NCBI GenBank assembly: GCA_902761585.1
Contig: CACWKX010000005.1
Coordinates: 62,001-126,000 of the forward strand
DNA from: an uncultured Lachnospiraceae bacterium
GTDB lineage: Bacteria; Bacillota; Clostridia; Lachnospirales; Lachnospiraceae
DNA length: 64,000 nt
Direction: 5' to 3'
Positions 62,545-64,000 of this stretch are shown here, one piece after another (within the stretch, counting starts at the first letter, position 1; each line of letters begins with the position of its first letter). Under the pieces are notes generated by a model. The model had not been told where the DNA came from and did not search any database. It worked only from the letters and a program-made list of their open reading frames with translations. Made by a program: the position numbers and the translations under genes.

Positions 62545-64000
62545 ATGACAGGATGGGCTATGGAGAATGAGTTTCACTTTGATCTGAAGGAGGAGCTGAG
62601 GAAGCTTCCTGAGAAACCAGGCGTCTACATCATGCACGACAAGACCGATGCGATTCTGTATGTCGGGAAAGCAGTTAATCTCAGGCGCCGGGTACACCAG
62701 TATTTTGTTAAAAAGCTCAATCGCGGACCGAAGATTGAGTATATGGTCACGAAGATCGCATATTTTGAGTACATCGTGACCGACTCCGAGCTGGAGGCGC
62801 TGATTCTTGAGAACAATCTGATCAAGGAGCATCGGCCAAAGTACAATACGCTTCTGAAGGATGACAAGACATACCCGTACATTAAGGTGACGGTAGGGGA
62901 GACGTACCCCCGGGTGCTGTTTACAAGAAAGCTCAGGAAGGATGGCTCCAGGTACTTCGGTCCGTTCAAGAGCGCCGGTGCGGTCCGGGACACGATCGAG
63001 CTGATGCGGAAGCTGTTCCAGATTCGTGACTGTACGCGGAATCTGCCGAGGGATCAGGGGAAGGAGCGGCCGTGTCTGAACTATCAGATCGGTCAGTGCA
63101 AGGCGCCCTGTATGGGCTATGTCTCCGAGGAGGAATACCGCAGAAAGGTGGACGAGGCTGTCAGCTTCCTGGGCGGGAGCTACAAGCCGGTGGTCCGGCT
63201 TCTGACAGAGCGGATGGAAAAGGCATCGTCGGAGCTTGATTTCGAGCAGGCGGCGCAGTGGCGGGATCTCCGAGCCAGCGTCCTTCAGGTCTCCGAGAAG
63301 CAGAAGATGGAGTCGGAGGATGGAAATGACCGGGACGTGATCGCGATGGCGGCCGATGGGACGGAGGCCGTGGTCTCTGTGTTCTATGTCCGCGGTGGAC
63401 GAGTCATCGGGAGGGACCATCAGTTCCTCCATATCGGGCTGGACGAGGACAGAAAGGAAATTCTGTCGGATTTTGTCCGTCAGTTCTATGCCGGAAATAT
63501 GATGCTTCCGTCCGAAGTGATGCTGGAGACGGAGATCAGTGACCGGCTACTCCTTGAGCAGTGGATGAGCCAGCGGAAAGGCAGGGCGGTCCATATCAGG
63601 GTTCCGCTAAGAGGTGCCAAGGAAAAGCTGGTCGCAATGGCCAGGGAGAACTCGGAGATCGTCCTTAGGCAGGACCGCGAGCGGATCAGACAGCAGGAGG
63701 GGCGTACGATCGGCGCTGTGCAGGAGATTGCCACACTGCTTGGAATCAGCCATATCAGCCGGGTAGAGGCGTACGATATCTCCAATACAAGCGGTGTGGA
63801 GTCGGTCGGTTCGATGGTCGTCTTTGAGAAGGGGATGCCGAAGCCGGGCGATTACCGGAAGTTCCGGATCAGGACGGTACAGGGGCCCAATGACTATGCT
63901 TCGCTGAAGGAGGTTCTGATCAGGCGGTTCACACACGGGCTGGAGGAGACAGCACAGATGAAGGAAAAGGGGATGGATCCGAGACTCGGCAGCTTCTCGG
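62545..64000 (+). CDS. uvrC: Excinuclease ABC subunit UvrC (N-terminal 485 codons; runs off the window)
   Basis: UvrC makes the two incisions in nucleotide excision repair. The GIY-YIG nuclease domain (about 15-90) reads LPEKPGVYIMHDKTDAILYVGKAVNLRRRV; the four-cysteine segment with PCLNYQIGQCKAPC follows (about 172-185), then a UVR helix (ASSELDFEQAAQWRDL) and the start of the RNase H-like nuclease (VEAYDISNTSGVESVGSMVV). AGGAGG (62529-62534) serves ATG 62545 (MTGWAMENEF); ATG 62560 is an alternative. The C-terminal helix-hairpin-helix lies beyond 64000. A nine-codon frame from ATG 62541 overlaps the start. Confidence 0.95.
   Translation, partial: MTGWAMENEFHFDLKEELRKLPEKPGVYIMHDKTDAILYVGKAVNLRRRVHQYFVKKLNRGPKIEYMVTKIAYFEYIVTDSELEALILENNLIKEHRPKYNTLLKDDKTYPYIKVTVGETYPRVLFTRKLRKDGSRYFGPFKSAGAVRDTIELMRKLFQIRDCTRNLPRDQGKERPCLNYQIGQCKAPCMGYVSEEEYRRKVDEAVSFLGGSYKPVVRLLTERMEKASSELDFEQAAQWRDLRASVLQVSEKQKMESEDGNDRDVIAMAADGTEAVVSVFYVRGGRVIGRDHQFLHIGLDEDRKEILSDFVRQFYAGNMMLPSEVMLETEISDRLLLEQWMSQRKGRAVHIRVPLRGAKEKLVAMARENSEIVLRQDRERIRQQEGRTIGAVQEIATLLGISHISRVEAYDISNTSGVESVGSMVVFEKGMPKPGDYRKFRIRTVQGPNDYASLKEVLIRRFTHGLEETAQMKEKGMDPRLGSFS

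Noticed and set aside
62506..63432. 308-codon minus-strand frame at the window end
   Set aside because: Antisense to uvrC, which is clearly coding on the plus strand.
1..64000. tRNA or rRNA genes, insertion sequences, phage or integrase genes
   Set aside because: No tRNA-like cloverleaf with a GGTTCRA arm, no conserved rRNA segment and no transposase or integrase motif was seen in either strand.

Overview
The window reads as chromosome of a G+C-rich, monoderm Clostridia, most likely Lachnospiraceae. Supporting signs are lipoproteins with Firmicutes lipoboxes, a SpoVG homologue, a GlgC/GlgD pair, a DnaD/DnaC-type primosome pair, an FMN-riboswitch-controlled RibU, the Mfd-Pth and TilS-Hpt-FtsH gene orders, consensus sigma-A promoters with 17-18 bp spacers, and several TTG/GTG starts. 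The genus cannot be fixed from the sequence alone. I saw no phage, insertion sequence, CRISPR array, tRNA or complete rRNA gene; nearly all of it is core chromosome with short, often repetitive spacers.

Layout. 1-6.2 kb: tail of a SpoU-family rRNA methyltransferase, an L,D-transpeptidase with Ig-like domains, RibU with its riboswitch, a YbaK-type deacylase, a TPR lipoprotein, HflX, and a cold-shock protein on the minus strand. 6.4-12 kb: a GH36 alpha-galactosidase, CCA-adding enzyme and HisRS. 12-17.5 kb: HU, RqcP, a DivIC/FtsB-like protein, TilS, Hpt, FtsH. 17.9-28.4 kb: a GH13 enzyme, MurF with an inserted repeat region, Pth, Mfd, a SurA/PrsA-like lipoprotein, Xpt. 28.6-35.1 kb: a sugar operon (binding protein, ATPase, permease, PfkB kinase, class II aldolase, D-lyxose isomerase family protein), followed by minus-strand mscL and deoC. 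36.7-42.3 kb: an SbcCD-like pair (YhaO/YhaN type) and a split PurH (IMP cyclohydrolase plus AICAR formyltransferase). 42.4-47.9 kb, minus strand: Prs, DnaC-like ATPase, a frameshifted DnaD gene, MurC. 48.2-55.4 kb: GlgC, GlgD, SpoVG, an acyltransferase behind an RNA leader that resembles the 5' part of type B RNase P RNA, and a two-component system. 55.6-64 kb: a zinc-ribbon membrane protein, a DUF5685 protein, a J-domain protein, CobT, a cytidylate-kinase-like protein, a second FtsH, a PAP2 phosphatase and the start of UvrC.

Working together: the sugar operon encodes import plus enough enzymes to isomerise, phosphorylate and cleave a pentose or hexose, possibly through a ketose 1-phosphate. 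GlgC/GlgD and the GH13 enzyme serve glycogen or alpha-glucan storage and use. PurO-like plus AICAR formyltransferase, Hpt, Xpt and Prs serve purine synthesis and salvage. A recurring oddity is short tandem duplication (about 18-71 bp units) in spacers just after stop codons, sometimes copying the gene's last codons and stop. The same process, in multiples of three, seems to have expanded linkers inside MurF and the YhaN-like ATPase.
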